In this document: positions 32,745 to 41,251 of the stretch, in pieces | Layout of the letters: the number at the start of each line of letters is the position of its first letter | Position numbering within the stretch: the first letter of the stretch is position 1 | From: Geodermatophilus saharensis | GTDB lineage: Bacteria > Actinomycetota > Actinomycetes > Mycobacteriales > Geodermatophilaceae | Direction: 5' to 3' | DNA: 64,000 nucleotides | Assembly: GCF_900188205.1 (NCBI RefSeq) | Contig: NZ_FZOH01000003.1 | Span: 84,539-148,538 of the forward strand | Notes under the pieces: model-generated | What the model was told of the DNA's origin: nothing | The model's database searches: none | The model's input: the letters and a program-made list of their open reading frames with translations, nothing else | Position numbers and translations under genes: made by a program

Positions 32745-34568
32745 GTGACGCAGACGCTCGACGCACCTCCGGAGAGCCCCGCGCGGCGCGCGGCCGACTG
32801 GTTCACGGCGTTCGAGGACGCCCTGCGCGCCCGCGACGTGGAGCGGGCCGCCGGCCTGTTCGCCACGACGAGCTACTGGCGCGACCTGGTCGCCTTCAGC
32901 TGGAACGTCACCACCGTCGAGCACCGCGCGGGCGTGACCGACCTGCTCAGCGCCACGCTGGACCGCACCGACCCGTCGGGCTTCACCGTCAGCGAGGAGC
33001 CGGAGGAGGCCGACGGCGTCACCACCGCCTGGTTCACCTTCGAGACGGCCGTCGGCCGCGGGAAGGGCCTCGTGCGCCTCGTCGAGGAGGACGGGCAGCC
33101 GCGGGCGTGGACGTTGCTGACCACCCTGTACGAGCTCAAGGGCCACGAGGAGCCCCGCGGCACCGACCGGCCGATGGGCGCCGAGCACGGCGTCAACCGG
33201 CAGCGCCTGACCTGGGCCGAGCGCCGGGCCCGCGAGGCCGCCGAACTCGGCCGCACCACCCAGCCCTACGTGCTCGTCGTCGGGGGAGGGCAGGGCGGCA
33301 TCGCGCTGGGGGCCCGGCTGCGCCAGCTCGACGTGCCCGCACTCGTCGTCGACCGGCACGCCCGCCCCGGGGACCAGTGGCGCAGCCGCTACAAGTCCCT
33401 CTGCCTGCACGACCCCGTCTGGTACGACCACCTGCCCTACCTGCCGTTCCCGGACAACTGGCCGGTGTTCTCCCCGAAGGACAAGATCGCCGACTGGCTC
33501 GAGTCCTACGTGAAGGTCATGGAGATCCCGTACTGGGGGAGCACCGAGGTGCGCCGCGCCGGGTACGACGAGGCGGCCGGTGAGTGGACCGTCGAGGTGG
33601 TGCGCGACGGCGAGGAGCTCACCCTGCGCCCGAAGCAGCTGGTGCTGGCCACCGGGATGAGCGGCAAGCCGAACGTGCCGGTGCTGCCCGGGCAGGACGT
33701 GTTCCGCGGCGAGCAGCACCACTCCTCGGCCCACCCGGGCCCCGACGACTACGCCGGCAAGAAGGTCGTCGTCGTCGGCAGCAACAACTCCGCCTTCGAC
33801 ATCTGCGGCGCGCTGTGGGAGCACGGCGCCGACGTGACGATGGTGCAGCGCTCCTCGACGCACATCGTCAAGAGCGACAGCCTCATGGAGATCGGCCTCG
33901 GCGCGCTCTACAGCGAGCAGGCGGTGGCCGGCGGCATGACCACCGAGAAGGCCGACCTCACCTTCGCCTCGCTGCCCTACCGGATCCTGCACGAGTTCCA
34001 GATCCCGGCGTACGAGCAGATGAAGGAGCGCGACGCCGACTTCTACGACCGGCTGGAGAAGGCCGGGTTCTGGCTGGACTGGGGCGACGACGGCTCGGGC
34101 CTGTTCATGAAGTACCTGCGCCGCGGCTCCGGCTACTACATCGACGTCGGCGCCGCCGACCTGGTGGCCAACGGCGACGTCGAGCTCGTGCACGGGCAGG
34201 TCGACCACCTGACCGAGGACGCCGTCGTGCTCGACGACGGCACCGAGCTGCCGGCCGACGTCGTCGTCTACGCCACCGGCTACGGCTCGATGAACGGCTG
34301 GGCCGCCGACCTCATCTCCCAGGAGGTCGCCGACAAGGTCGGCAAGGTCTGGGGCCTGGGCTCGGACACCACCAAGGACCCCGGGCCCTGGGAGGGCGAG
34401 CAGCGCAACATGTGGAAGCCCACCCGGCAGGAGGGGCTGTGGTTCCACGGCGGCAACCTGCACCAGTCGCGGCACTACTCGCTCTACCTGGCGCTGCAGC
34501 TCAAGGCCCGGCAGGCCGGCATCCCGACGCCGGTGTACGGGCTGGCGGAGGTGCACCACCTGCGCTGA
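32745..34568 (+). CDS. Flavin-containing monooxygenase with N-terminal NTF2/SnoaL-like domain
   Basis: A 607-residue fusion. Residues 15-135 form an NTF2/SnoaL-like domain (ADWFTAFEDALRARDVERAAGLF, SYWRDLVAFSW). The remainder is a class B flavin monooxygenase with the FAD site VVGGGQGGIALGARL near 180, GDQWRSRYKSLCLHDP, the NADPH site VVGSNNSAFDICGALW and the ATGMSGKPN and YATGYGSM motifs. Baeyer-Villiger or N-/S-oxygenation are possible. The GTG follows a GAGGAGG site by six bases. The divergent GAF regulator implies induction by substrate. Confidence 0.88.
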   Translation: MTQTLDAPPESPARRAADWFTAFEDALRARDVERAAGLFATTSYWRDLVAFSWNVTTVEHRAGVTDLLSATLDRTDPSGFTVSEEPEEADGVTTAWFTFETAVGRGKGLVRLVEEDGQPRAWTLLTTLYELKGHEEPRGTDRPMGAEHGVNRQRLTWAERRAREAAELGRTTQPYVLVVGGGQGGIALGARLRQLDVPALVVDRHARPGDQWRSRYKSLCLHDPVWYDHLPYLPFPDNWPVFSPKDKIADWLESYVKVMEIPYWGSTEVRRAGYDEAAGEWTVEVVRDGEELTLRPKQLVLATGMSGKPNVPVLPGQDVFRGEQHHSSAHPGPDDYAGKKVVVVGSNNSAFDICGALWEHGADVTMVQRSSTHIVKSDSLMEIGLGALYSEQAVAGGMTTEKADLTFASLPYRILHEFQIPAYEQMKERDADFYDRLEKAGFWLDWGDDGSGLFMKYLRRGSGYYIDVGAADLVANGDVELVHGQVDHLTEDAVVLDDGTELPADVVVYATGYGSMNGWAADLISQEVADKVGKVWGLGSDTTKDPGPWEGEQRNMWKPTRQEGLWFHGGNLHQSRHYSLYLALQLKARQAGIPTPVYGLAEVHHLR

Positions 34569-34606
34569 GCCGCCGGGTCACCGGGCCGCCGAGCCCGCCG
34601 AGCCGC

Positions 34607-34640
34607 CCGGCGCCGGGGAGTCCGGTCTCCCCGGCGCCGG
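34607..34640. terminator. Perfect 14-bp stem hairpin after the monooxygenase
   Basis: CCGGCGCCGGGGAG (34607-34620) pairs perfectly with 34627-34640 around the 6-nt loop TCCGGT. It lies 39 bp after the monooxygenase stop and before the promoter region of the DUF6394 gene. There is no T-run. Intrinsic termination is the likely function. Confidence 0.7.
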
Positions 34641-34696
34641 TGCGTGTCCGGCGCTAGGGTCGGCGCGGTCACCAGCGAGCCGGTCGTGGGAGCCGC

Positions 34697-35083
34697 ATGA
34701 ACCTCGAGAAGGTCGTCTTCGGGTTCTTCGTGCTGCTCGCCGCGACGCTGAACTTCGGCTTCTTCCTCGGGGACATCTCCGACCCCGCGCTGCACAACGT
34801 CTACGAGCTGTTCGCCGCGCTGGTGGTCAGCCTCATCGCCACGGTGCTCAAGTTCGGCGACCGCACGCAGATCGGCGCCGTCCACCTGGCCACCAGCCTC
34901 GTCGCCGACCTGCAGCTGGTCGCGGCCACCATCACCTGGGCCTGGGCGGTGCACGTCTCCGCCGAGGGCCTCACCGACGTGACGACGGCGAGCATGGTCT
35001 CGCTCTCGGGAGGGGCGCTGCTGGCCAACGTGGTCTCGGTGGTGCTGCTCGTCGTCGAGACCGTGTCCTTCCAGCGCCACTGA
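34697..35083 (+). CDS. DUF6394 family membrane protein
   Basis: A 128-residue four-helix membrane protein. It opens NLEKVVFGFFVLLAATLNFGFF, followed by HNVYELFAALVVSLIATVLKFGDRTQIGA and HLATSLVADLQLVAA, a pattern I associate with DUF6394. Function is unknown. The ATG has a GGGAG site. The potassium channel gene starts 23 bp after its stop, and this pairing recurs in other bacteria as far as I recall, so it may be an accessory subunit of the channel. Confidence 0.78.
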   Translation: MNLEKVVFGFFVLLAATLNFGFFLGDISDPALHNVYELFAALVVSLIATVLKFGDRTQIGAVHLATSLVADLQLVAATITWAWAVHVSAEGLTDVTTASMVSLSGGALLANVVSVVLLVVETVSFQRH

Positions 35084-35106
35084 CCGGCGCGACCGACGCC
35101 GCCGCC

Positions 35107-36894
35107 GTGGAATCCGCACCGCCGCCCCCGGTCACGACCCGCAGCCGGCGCCGGCGGCGCCGGGCCCCGGTGGTGCCCCGCGCGGAGGGGTCGGCGACGG
35201 TGTTCGTCGTCCTCCGGCGGATGCGCGCCCCGCTGATCACGCTCATCGTCATCTTCTTCGTCAGCGTGCTCGGGCTCTCGCTGATCCCGGGCGTCGACGC
35301 GTCGGGTCGGCCGGCCCGCCTCAGCCTGTTCGACGCCTTCTACGTCATGAGCTACACGGCGACGACGATCGGCTTCGGCGAGATCCCCTACGCGTTCGGC
35401 TACGCCCAGCGGATGTGGGTGACCGCGACCATCTACCTGACCGTCGTCGGCTGGGCCTACGCGATCGGGTCGCTGCTGGCGCTGCTGCAGGACCGCGCGT
35501 TCCGGCAGGCGCTGGCCCTGCGGCACGTGTCCCGCAAGGTCAACCGGCTGCGCGAGCCGTTCCTGCTGATCTGCGGCTACGGGCAGGCCGGTGAGCAGCT
35601 CGGGCTCTCCCTCGACGCCCTGGGCCGCCGGTTCACCGTCGTCGACATGGCCGAGAGCCGCATCGACGCCCTCGAGATCGCCAGCCACCGGGCCGACGTC
35701 CCCGGACTGGTCGGCGACGCCCGCGACCCGCACGTGCTCGGCGTCGCCGGGCTGGGACACCCGTACTGCGAGGGCGTGCTGGCCGTCACCGGCGACGACG
35801 AGGCCAACCTCGCGGTCACGATGGCCGCCGCGCTGCTGCGCCCGGAGCTCCCGGTGGTCGCCCGCACGACGTCGGCGACGGTGGCCGAGCGGATGTGCGG
35901 CTTCGGGTCGCCGACGGTCATCAACCCCTTCGACCGGTTCGGCGACCACCTGCGGCTCGCGCTGCGCACCCCGGCCTCGTACCAGCTCATGACCTGGCTG
36001 GAGAGCGGCCCGGGCGCCGAGGTGCCGTCCCGGGGCAAGGCGCCGGCGCCCGGCCGGTGGGTGGTGTGCGGCTACGGCCGGTTCGGCCGGCACTTCGCCG
36101 CCGACCTGCGCGCGGAGGGCCTGGAGGTGACCACCGTCGACCCCTCGCCGGAGGAGGAGCCGACCGTCGTCGGGGACTCCGCGGACCCCGACGTCATCCG
36201 GCGGACCGACCCCGCCACCGCGGTCGGCCTGGTCGCGGCCACCGACAACGACACGACCAACCTGTCGCTGGTGGCCGAGGCCCGGCGGATCAACCCCGAC
36301 CTGTTCGTCGCCGCCCGCCAGAACCAGCCCACCGACGCCGCCCTGTTCGCCGCGATGGACGTCGACGCGCTGCTGGTGCCCACCGAGGTGGTCGCGCACG
36401 ACGCCTACGCCCGGCTCAGCACGCCGCTGCTGTGGCGGTTCCTGCGCGAGCTGCCCGGGCAGAGCGACGAGTGGTCGGCCGGCATCATCGAGCGGCTGCT
36501 CGAGGCGTGCGGCACCCACCTCGAAGCGCTGTGGAAGGTGCGGCTCACCGAGGACGAGGCGCCGGCGCTGCACCCCCACCTGGCCGGCGGGCGGTTCCGG
36601 CTCTGCGACCTGCTGCGCGACCCCGCCGACCGCGACGAGACGCTGCTGGCCGTGCCGCTGATGGCGCTGCGCGGGGGCGAGGCGCTGCTCGCGCCCGACG
36701 GCGACCTGGTGCTCGAGCCGGACGACGAGCTGCTCTTCGCCGGCCGGGCCCCGGTGCACCGGGAGGTGGAGGCCACGCTGTTCCTCGACGGCGTCGCCGA
36801 CTACCTCGTCACCGGCCAGCGGGTGCCGTCGAGCTGGATCTGGCGGAAGCTGAGCCGGTCGAGGCCCGTGCCGGACGCGACCGCCGCGTCCTGA
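35107..36894 (+). CDS. Potassium channel with two TrkA-N/RCK regions
   Basis: A 595-residue two-helix potassium channel fused to cytoplasmic ligand-gating domains. A basic N-terminus leads to one membrane helix (LITLIVIFFVSVLGLSLI), a pore with the filter TTIGFGE at residues 86-92, and a second helix (ATIYLTVVGWAYAIGSLLALL). The filter differs from the canonical TVGYGD, as in some bacterial channels. Two NAD-binding folds follow: LLICGYGQAGEQLG near 155 and WVVCGYGRFGRHFA near 320. The C-terminal 180 residues look like TrkA-C. A gating ligand such as NAD(H) or ATP is likely but unproven. Confidence 0.9.
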   Translation: MESAPPPPVTTRSRRRRRRAPVVPRAEGSATVFVVLRRMRAPLITLIVIFFVSVLGLSLIPGVDASGRPARLSLFDAFYVMSYTATTIGFGEIPYAFGYAQRMWVTATIYLTVVGWAYAIGSLLALLQDRAFRQALALRHVSRKVNRLREPFLLICGYGQAGEQLGLSLDALGRRFTVVDMAESRIDALEIASHRADVPGLVGDARDPHVLGVAGLGHPYCEGVLAVTGDDEANLAVTMAAALLRPELPVVARTTSATVAERMCGFGSPTVINPFDRFGDHLRLALRTPASYQLMTWLESGPGAEVPSRGKAPAPGRWVVCGYGRFGRHFAADLRAEGLEVTTVDPSPEEEPTVVGDSADPDVIRRTDPATAVGLVAATDNDTTNLSLVAEARRINPDLFVAARQNQPTDAALFAAMDVDALLVPTEVVAHDAYARLSTPLLWRFLRELPGQSDEWSAGIIERLLEACGTHLEALWKVRLTEDEAPALHPHLAGGRFRLCDLLRDPADRDETLLAVPLMALRGGEALLAPDGDLVLEPDDELLFAGRAPVHREVEATLFLDGVADYLVTGQRVPSSWIWRKLSRSRPVPDATAAS

Positions 36895-36919
36895 CCGGCC
36901 GCCGACGGGGGGAGCACCC

Positions 36920-38134
36920 GTGGCCGACCAGGGGCCCGTCCGGACCTTCCTGGGGGGCGGTCGCGGCCGCCGGGACGCCGTCCGGCCGCCCCAGCTGCGC
37001 ACCGACGACCACCGCTCCGCCTCGCGGCTGGAGCTGTTCTTCGACCTGGCGTTCGTCCTCGTCGTGGCCGAGCTGGCGATCGCGCTGCGCGAGGACGTCA
37101 CCCTGCACGGGTTCCTCGTGTTCGCCGGGCTGTTCGCCACGGTCTGGTGGTCGTGGGTGAGCTCGACGCTCTACGCCAACCGCTTCGACCACGACGACGT
37201 CGTCTACCGGCTGTACAAGCTCGGCAGCATGGCCGCCGTCGTGGGGCTGGCGGCGTCGGCGTCGGAGGCGACGGGGGAGCGGTTCGCCGTCTTCGTGCTG
37301 TGCCACGTCGTGCTGCGGCTGCTGCTCCTGCTGCAGTACCGCCGGGCGCACGTGCACGTGCCCGAGGCGCGGCCGATCACCCGGCTGTACCTGCTGGGCG
37401 CCGGCGCCGGCGCGACGCTGTGGGCGGTGTCGCTGGCCGTGCCGCGGCCGGCCGCCTACGCGCTGTGGGCCGCCGCGGTCCTGGTCGAGGCGCTGGTGCC
37501 GCTGCTGGCCACGCGGTCCTCTGCCGACGTGCCGCTGCACGTCGAGCACCTGCCCGAGCGGTTCGCGCTGTTCGTCATCCTCGTGCTCGGTGAGCCGGTG
37601 GCCGCCGTCGCCCACGGGCTGTACGACGCGGGGTGGTCGGGCGCCGCGCTGCCGGTGGCCGTGCTGGGGTTCGTGCTCGCGGCGGCGCTGTGGTGGAGCT
37701 ACTTCGACCTCGCCGGAGCGCGGGCGAAGAAGCTGCTGGGGGAGGCCGGGGAGTCCAACGGCGCGCACTCCCACGACGTCTACGTCTTCGGGCACCTGCC
37801 GCTGACGCTGGCGCTCGCCTCGGTGGGCGCCGGCCTGGAACTCGCGGTCGTGGAGGCCGCGGCCGGGGAGGTGCCGGCCGGGACCCGGCTGCTGGTGGCC
37901 GGCGGGGTGGCGGTCTACCTCGTCGCCGCGAGCGTCACGGCGTCGGCGATGACGGGGCAGGCCGGGCACGGGTGGTGGTGGCCGCTCCTGGCCGCGGTGG
38001 TGGCCGCGCTGGACGCGCTGCTGGAGCTGCCGGCCTGGGTGGTGGTCGGCGCCCTGGCGCTGCTGGTCTCGCTGGTGGTCGTGGCGGGCCTGGTGCAGCG
38101 CTCGTCGGGGCGCCTGGAGACCGAGGAGGTCTGA
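36920..38134 (+). CDS. LtrA family membrane protein
   Basis: A 404-residue protein of the low-temperature-requirement A (LtrA) family with about 11-12 membrane helices. The family N-terminus SRLELFFDLAFVLVVAELAIAL and the conserved ERFALFVILVLGEPV are both present. Function is unresolved; it was named from a Listeria cold-growth mutant. The GTG follows GGGGGAGC. It lies 25 bp after the potassium channel, so DUF6394, channel and LtrA may form one operon. Confidence 0.9.
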   Translation: MADQGPVRTFLGGGRGRRDAVRPPQLRTDDHRSASRLELFFDLAFVLVVAELAIALREDVTLHGFLVFAGLFATVWWSWVSSTLYANRFDHDDVVYRLYKLGSMAAVVGLAASASEATGERFAVFVLCHVVLRLLLLLQYRRAHVHVPEARPITRLYLLGAGAGATLWAVSLAVPRPAAYALWAAAVLVEALVPLLATRSSADVPLHVEHLPERFALFVILVLGEPVAAVAHGLYDAGWSGAALPVAVLGFVLAAALWWSYFDLAGARAKKLLGEAGESNGAHSHDVYVFGHLPLTLALASVGAGLELAVVEAAAGEVPAGTRLLVAGGVAVYLVAASVTASAMTGQAGHGWWWPLLAAVVAALDALLELPAWVVVGALALLVSLVVVAGLVQRSSGRLETEEV

Positions 38135-38295
38135 CCGCCGGGGTCCGACCGCCGAGTCCGACCGCCGTGTGCCGCAGGGACCTCCGACCCTGCCACCGCC
38201 CGGCGGTGCGGCGTGCACTGGACCCGGTGGCCGCGAGGACCGGTCGAGCGGGACGGTGCCCGGCCGGCGGGCGGGCACCGGCAGGGAGGACGGCC

Positions 38296-38739
38296 ATGGC
38301 CACACCCACCACCCCGACCCCCGGTGACGACCGGCGGCCGGAGATGTCGCCGGACGAGAAGCTGATCGCCCAGTGGGAGGCGCAGCACGACGTCGCCGCC
38401 CGCGGGCACCGCGGCGACCCGCTCGGGCTGCAGCGCTCGCTCACCCGCGAGCGCCTCGCCGACTGCGCCCGCCGCGGCGCCACGGCGTCGGGTGCGGGAT
38501 CGTCGCGTGCCGGGGCGTCGCGTGCCGGGGCGTCGCGTGCCGGGGCGTCGCGTGCCGGGGCGTCGGGTGGGGCGGCCGTGCCGCGGCCGGCTCCCGACGA
38601 CGCGGCGGCGGGCATGGGCGAGGGTGACGTGTGCGTGGCGCCGTGGGCCGCCGCCCAGGCCGCCGAGGCCGCCGAGGATCCCGCGCCGGCCCGCCGCCAC
38701 CCGTGGCGGCGGTTCCGGCACCACGCCTCCGAGCACTGA
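38296..38739 (+). CDS. Hydrophilic protein with SRAGA tandem repeats, unknown
   Basis: A 147-residue soluble protein that I do not recognise. The N-terminal half is charged (SPDEKLIAQWEAQHDVAARG), the middle is a tandem repeat of Ser-Arg-Ala-Gly-Ala (about residues 70-89), and the C-terminus ends in a basic stretch (RRHPWRRFRHHASEH). A GGGAGGA ribosome binding site precedes the ATG and codon-position GC bias supports coding. The repeat probably varies between strains without shifting the frame, because the unit is 15 bp. Confidence 0.6.
   Translation: MATPTTPTPGDDRRPEMSPDEKLIAQWEAQHDVAARGHRGDPLGLQRSLTRERLADCARRGATASGAGSSRAGASRAGASRAGASRAGASGGAAVPRPAPDDAAAGMGEGDVCVAPWAAAQAAEAAEDPAPARRHPWRRFRHHASEH
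38503..38562 (+). repeat. 15-bp tandem repeat, four perfect copies
   Basis: TCGCGTGCCGGGGCG occurs four times in a row without a mismatch, inside the preceding coding region, and encodes SRAGA each time. Perfect identity at all codon positions indicates recent slippage rather than selection for amino acids alone. Confidence 0.95.
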
Positions 38740-38800
38740 CGCCCGCCGGTCACCCGGCGCCCCGCCGGCCCGCCGGCCCGCCGGGTCGCCATGTCGATGC

Positions 38801-38913
38801 GGCGACTGGTCGAGGTGTCCGCACGTCGACCAGTCGCCGAGTCGAGTCGTCGGCTCGTCGACCAGTTGCCGAGTCGAGTGGTCCGCACGTCGACCAGTCG
38901 CCGAGTCGAGTCG
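38801..38913. repeat. Three 32-bp direct repeats plus a partial inverted copy
   Basis: Units start at 38818, 38850 and 38882, each exactly 32 bp. The shared core is GTCGACCAGTCGCCGAGTCG. Units one and three are identical; unit two differs at five positions. Directly before unit one, 38801-38817 is an inverted copy of half a unit with one mismatch. The array ends 26 bp before the stop of the DUF222-HNH gene, outside any recognised gene. Its function is unknown; see the findings. Confidence 0.9.
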
Positions 38914-38939
38914 TCCACCGGGCGGCCCTCGAGCACCCC

Positions 38940-40421
38940 TCAGAAGGGCGGTGGGTCGTCGTCCGGGTCGGCCGGCTGGTCCGCGGGCGGTGGGTCGGGT
39001 GCCTTCGGCGGTGGTGGCCGGACGCCCGGTGGCCGGGTGGTCCGGGTGGTGCCCGACGGGGTGGTGACGGTGAGCGTCCCGTCGGGGCTCATCTCGAACC
39101 GCCAGCCGCGGGCACAGGTCTTCACCCGGCGGTGGGAGCGGCACAGGCAACACAGGTTGGCGCAGTCGGTGGCCCCGCCGTGCGCGTGCGGGATGACGTG
39201 GTCGGCGTCGGCCCAGCCGACCCGCTGGCCGCAGGTGGGCATCCGGCAGGTGCGGTCGCGGGTGCGCACGAACGCCTGCTGCTGCGCCGAGGGTGTGTAG
39301 CCGTCCCTGCTCGCCGGCCGGTCGAGCACCGTGCACCCGCAGTCGCCGTCGGGGTGGTGAGGGCAACCCCGTTGAGCCAGCCTCCGCAGCCGGTCCAGCG
39401 TCGCGGTGGCCCGCAGCGTGCCGTCGTCGGTGAGCGTCACCGTCACCGACCTGCCCTCGGGCGCCTGCACCCCCAGCGCGTCCAACTCGCGCAGCAGCTC
39501 GCGCAGGTGCGCGGCGGTGATCGGGAACCCGTTCACCTCCCCGGCCTGCGCCGACCGCCCGGCCAGCGACGCCAGCGTGGCGACGATCTGCAGGTGCGCC
39601 GTCACCGCCGTCCCCGTCTGCCACGGCCGCTGCAGCAGGTCGGCGAACACGGCGGTGCGCAGCTGCCCGATCGGGCGCGGATCGCCGTCGGCCTTGAGCA
39701 TCCGGGCGAGGGCGTCGACGGTCGTCTGGCAGGCGGCGGCCACGTCGGTGGGCAGGTCGGCGGCGATGGTGCTCATCCCGTCGGACGGCGATGGGTAGAC
39801 CCGCACGTCCGAGCGCCGCTCGGCGGTCTTGCGCCGCTGGTCGACCGCGTCGGCGTCGGCTTCGAGCAGCAGTTCGATCGCCCGCTTCTTGAGCCGCCCG
39901 ACGGTCAGGGCGGTGGCGTCGGGCAGCACGGCGGCCTCGATGCGCCAGGCGAGGGCGGGGTCGGTGTGCTGCAGCACGTCGACCAGTGCCTTGGCGCGGG
40001 CCTCGTCGAGGTCGCCGGCGGTCAGGGCGGCCCAGGTGGCGGGCAGGCGCTCGCGGTAGGTCCAGGCGCGGGTGGCCAGGTGGTCGGCGGTACCGCGGCC
40101 GCAGTTGAGGATCACGGCCAGCTCGGCGGTGCAGAACTTCGACACCCCGGGCAGCTCGGTGTCGGGCTTGCACGACCGCGCACCGGGCGTGCCCGGCGCG
40201 GGGTCGCCGTCATCGGGAGAGTCGTCGGCCAGGGCGAGGACCAGTTCGGCCTCGTAGGCGGCGGTCATCGCCTGGCGGGCCTGCAGGCGCTGCAGCTCGG
40301 CGGCCTTCTGCTCCCGCGACGACACCCCCACCGGCAGCCGCGGCACCGTCACCGGCCGCGCGAGCAGCAACCCGGCGAGCGCCCGCTCCACGGGTGGCAC
40401 GTACTCCGCGACCTCCTGCAC
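38940..40421 (-). CDS. DUF222 / HNH endonuclease domain protein
   Basis: A 493-residue protein with the two-part layout typical of actinobacteria: an N-terminal helical DUF222 domain (about residues 40-330; CTAELAVILNCGRGTADHLATRAW) and a C-terminal HNH nuclease. The nuclease shows CRMPTCGQRVGWADADHVIPHAHGG and CLCRSHHRV-like cysteines and histidines (here CLCRSHRRVK), so the metal site looks intact apart from one His to Arg change. The proline-rich tail is disordered. These genes occur in many copies per genome and may be selfish or defence-related; function is unproven. The GTG start is likely. Confidence 0.9.
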   Translation of the reverse strand: MQEVAEYVPPVERALAGLLLARPVTVPRLPVGVSSREQKAAELQRLQARQAMTAAYEAELVLALADDSPDDGDPAPGTPGARSCKPDTELPGVSKFCTAELAVILNCGRGTADHLATRAWTYRERLPATWAALTAGDLDEARAKALVDVLQHTDPALAWRIEAAVLPDATALTVGRLKKRAIELLLEADADAVDQRRKTAERRSDVRVYPSPSDGMSTIAADLPTDVAAACQTTVDALARMLKADGDPRPIGQLRTAVFADLLQRPWQTGTAVTAHLQIVATLASLAGRSAQAGEVNGFPITAAHLRELLRELDALGVQAPEGRSVTVTLTDDGTLRATATLDRLRRLAQRGCPHHPDGDCGCTVLDRPASRDGYTPSAQQQAFVRTRDRTCRMPTCGQRVGWADADHVIPHAHGGATDCANLCCLCRSHRRVKTCARGWRFEMSPDGTLTVTTPSGTTRTTRPPGVRPPPPKAPDPPPADQPADPDDDPPPF

Positions 40422-40566
40422 GACCCCGAACCTACGGGCGGGTGTGACAGTTCTCGCAGGTCAGCGGCCCAGATCCCGCTGCTGGGCAGGAACGGGGCCG
40501 GCCGTCACCCCGGACTGTGGGGGAGGCGTGGGTGCGCTGTAGGTGTCCCGTGCCGGGGGCCGCCGA

Positions 40567-40572
40567 CAGGCT
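40567..40572 (+). promoter_or_regulatory. -10-like hexamer of the hemerythrin gene
   Basis: CAGGCT lies exactly seven bases before the ATG at 40580. With no Shine-Dalgarno sequence in the gap, transcription is predicted to begin at the start codon. Confidence 0.4.
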
Positions 40573-40579
40573 CACCGCC

Positions 40580-41251
40580 ATGACCGACACCGCCCCCGCC
40601 CCCGTCCCGATGGCCGACGTCCGCGACATGTACGTCGTCCACCGCGCCTTCCGGCGCGAGTTCCGGCTGCTGCCCGAGCTGATCCGCGCCGTCGCACCGG
40701 GGGACACCGACCGCGCCGCCGTCCTCGCCGCCCACGCCCGCCTGGTGCTGCTCGGCCTGCACATGCACCACACCGGCGAGGACGACCTCCTGTGGCCCAA
40801 GCTGCTGGAGCGCTGCCCGCCCGACGCCGCGGTCGTCCACCGCATGGAGGCCCAGCACGAGCAGGTCGAGCACCTCACCGAGCAGCTCGGCCCGGCCCTG
40901 GACCGCTGGGAGGTCGAGGCCCGGCCGGCCGTGGCCGAGGAGGTCGCCGGCACCCTCGACGCGCTGCGCGCCGTCCTGCTCGAGCACCTCGCGGAGGAGG
41001 AGCGCGAGATCCTCCCGCTGGCCGAGCGGCACGTCACGCAGGAGGAGTGGGCTCAGCTCGGCCAGCACGGCGAGGGCACGATGGCCAAGAAGGACCTGCC
41101 GATCCTGTTCGGCGCGCTGCTCGAGGAGTGCAGCCCCGAGGAGCGGGAGATGATGCTGCACGTCGTCCCGTTCCCGGTCCGCGTCCTGCTCCGCACCGTC
41201 TTCGCCCGGCAGTACCGCCGCTACGCCGGCCGGGTGCGCGGGACCCGCTGA
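40580..41251 (+). CDS. Hemerythrin HHE domain protein
   Basis: A 223-residue four-helix-bundle protein that should bind a di-iron centre. Metal ligands are suggested by VVHRAFRREF, HMHHTGEDDLLWP, HRMEAQHEQVEHL and LLEHLAEEEREILP, the last being the H..EE signature. Roles in the family include oxygen or nitric-oxide sensing and iron-repair chemistry. The C-terminal 60 residues (MMLHVVPFPVRVLLRTVF) form an extra hydrophobic helix. Its 3' end overlaps the convergent XRE-ATPase gene by 31 bp. Confidence 0.88.
   Translation: MTDTAPAPVPMADVRDMYVVHRAFRREFRLLPELIRAVAPGDTDRAAVLAAHARLVLLGLHMHHTGEDDLLWPKLLERCPPDAAVVHRMEAQHEQVEHLTEQLGPALDRWEVEARPAVAEEVAGTLDALRAVLLEHLAEEEREILPLAERHVTQEEWAQLGQHGEGTMAKKDLPILFGALLEECSPEEREMMLHVVPFPVRVLLRTVFARQYRRYAGRVRGTR

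Noticed and set aside
30771-34559. A very long minus-strand open frame across the ligase, GAF regulator and monooxygenase
   Set aside because: It crosses several well-supported genes in both orientations and has low-complexity Arg/Ala/Pro composition without domains.
38801-38913. The 32-bp repeats considered as a CRISPR array
   Set aside because: The units are directly adjacent with no spacers.
38940-40421. The DUF222-HNH protein as part of an intron or intein
   Set aside because: It is a free-standing gene with its own start and stop, and no interrupted host gene or intron-like flanks are visible. A link to its 32-bp repeats is kept as a finding instead.
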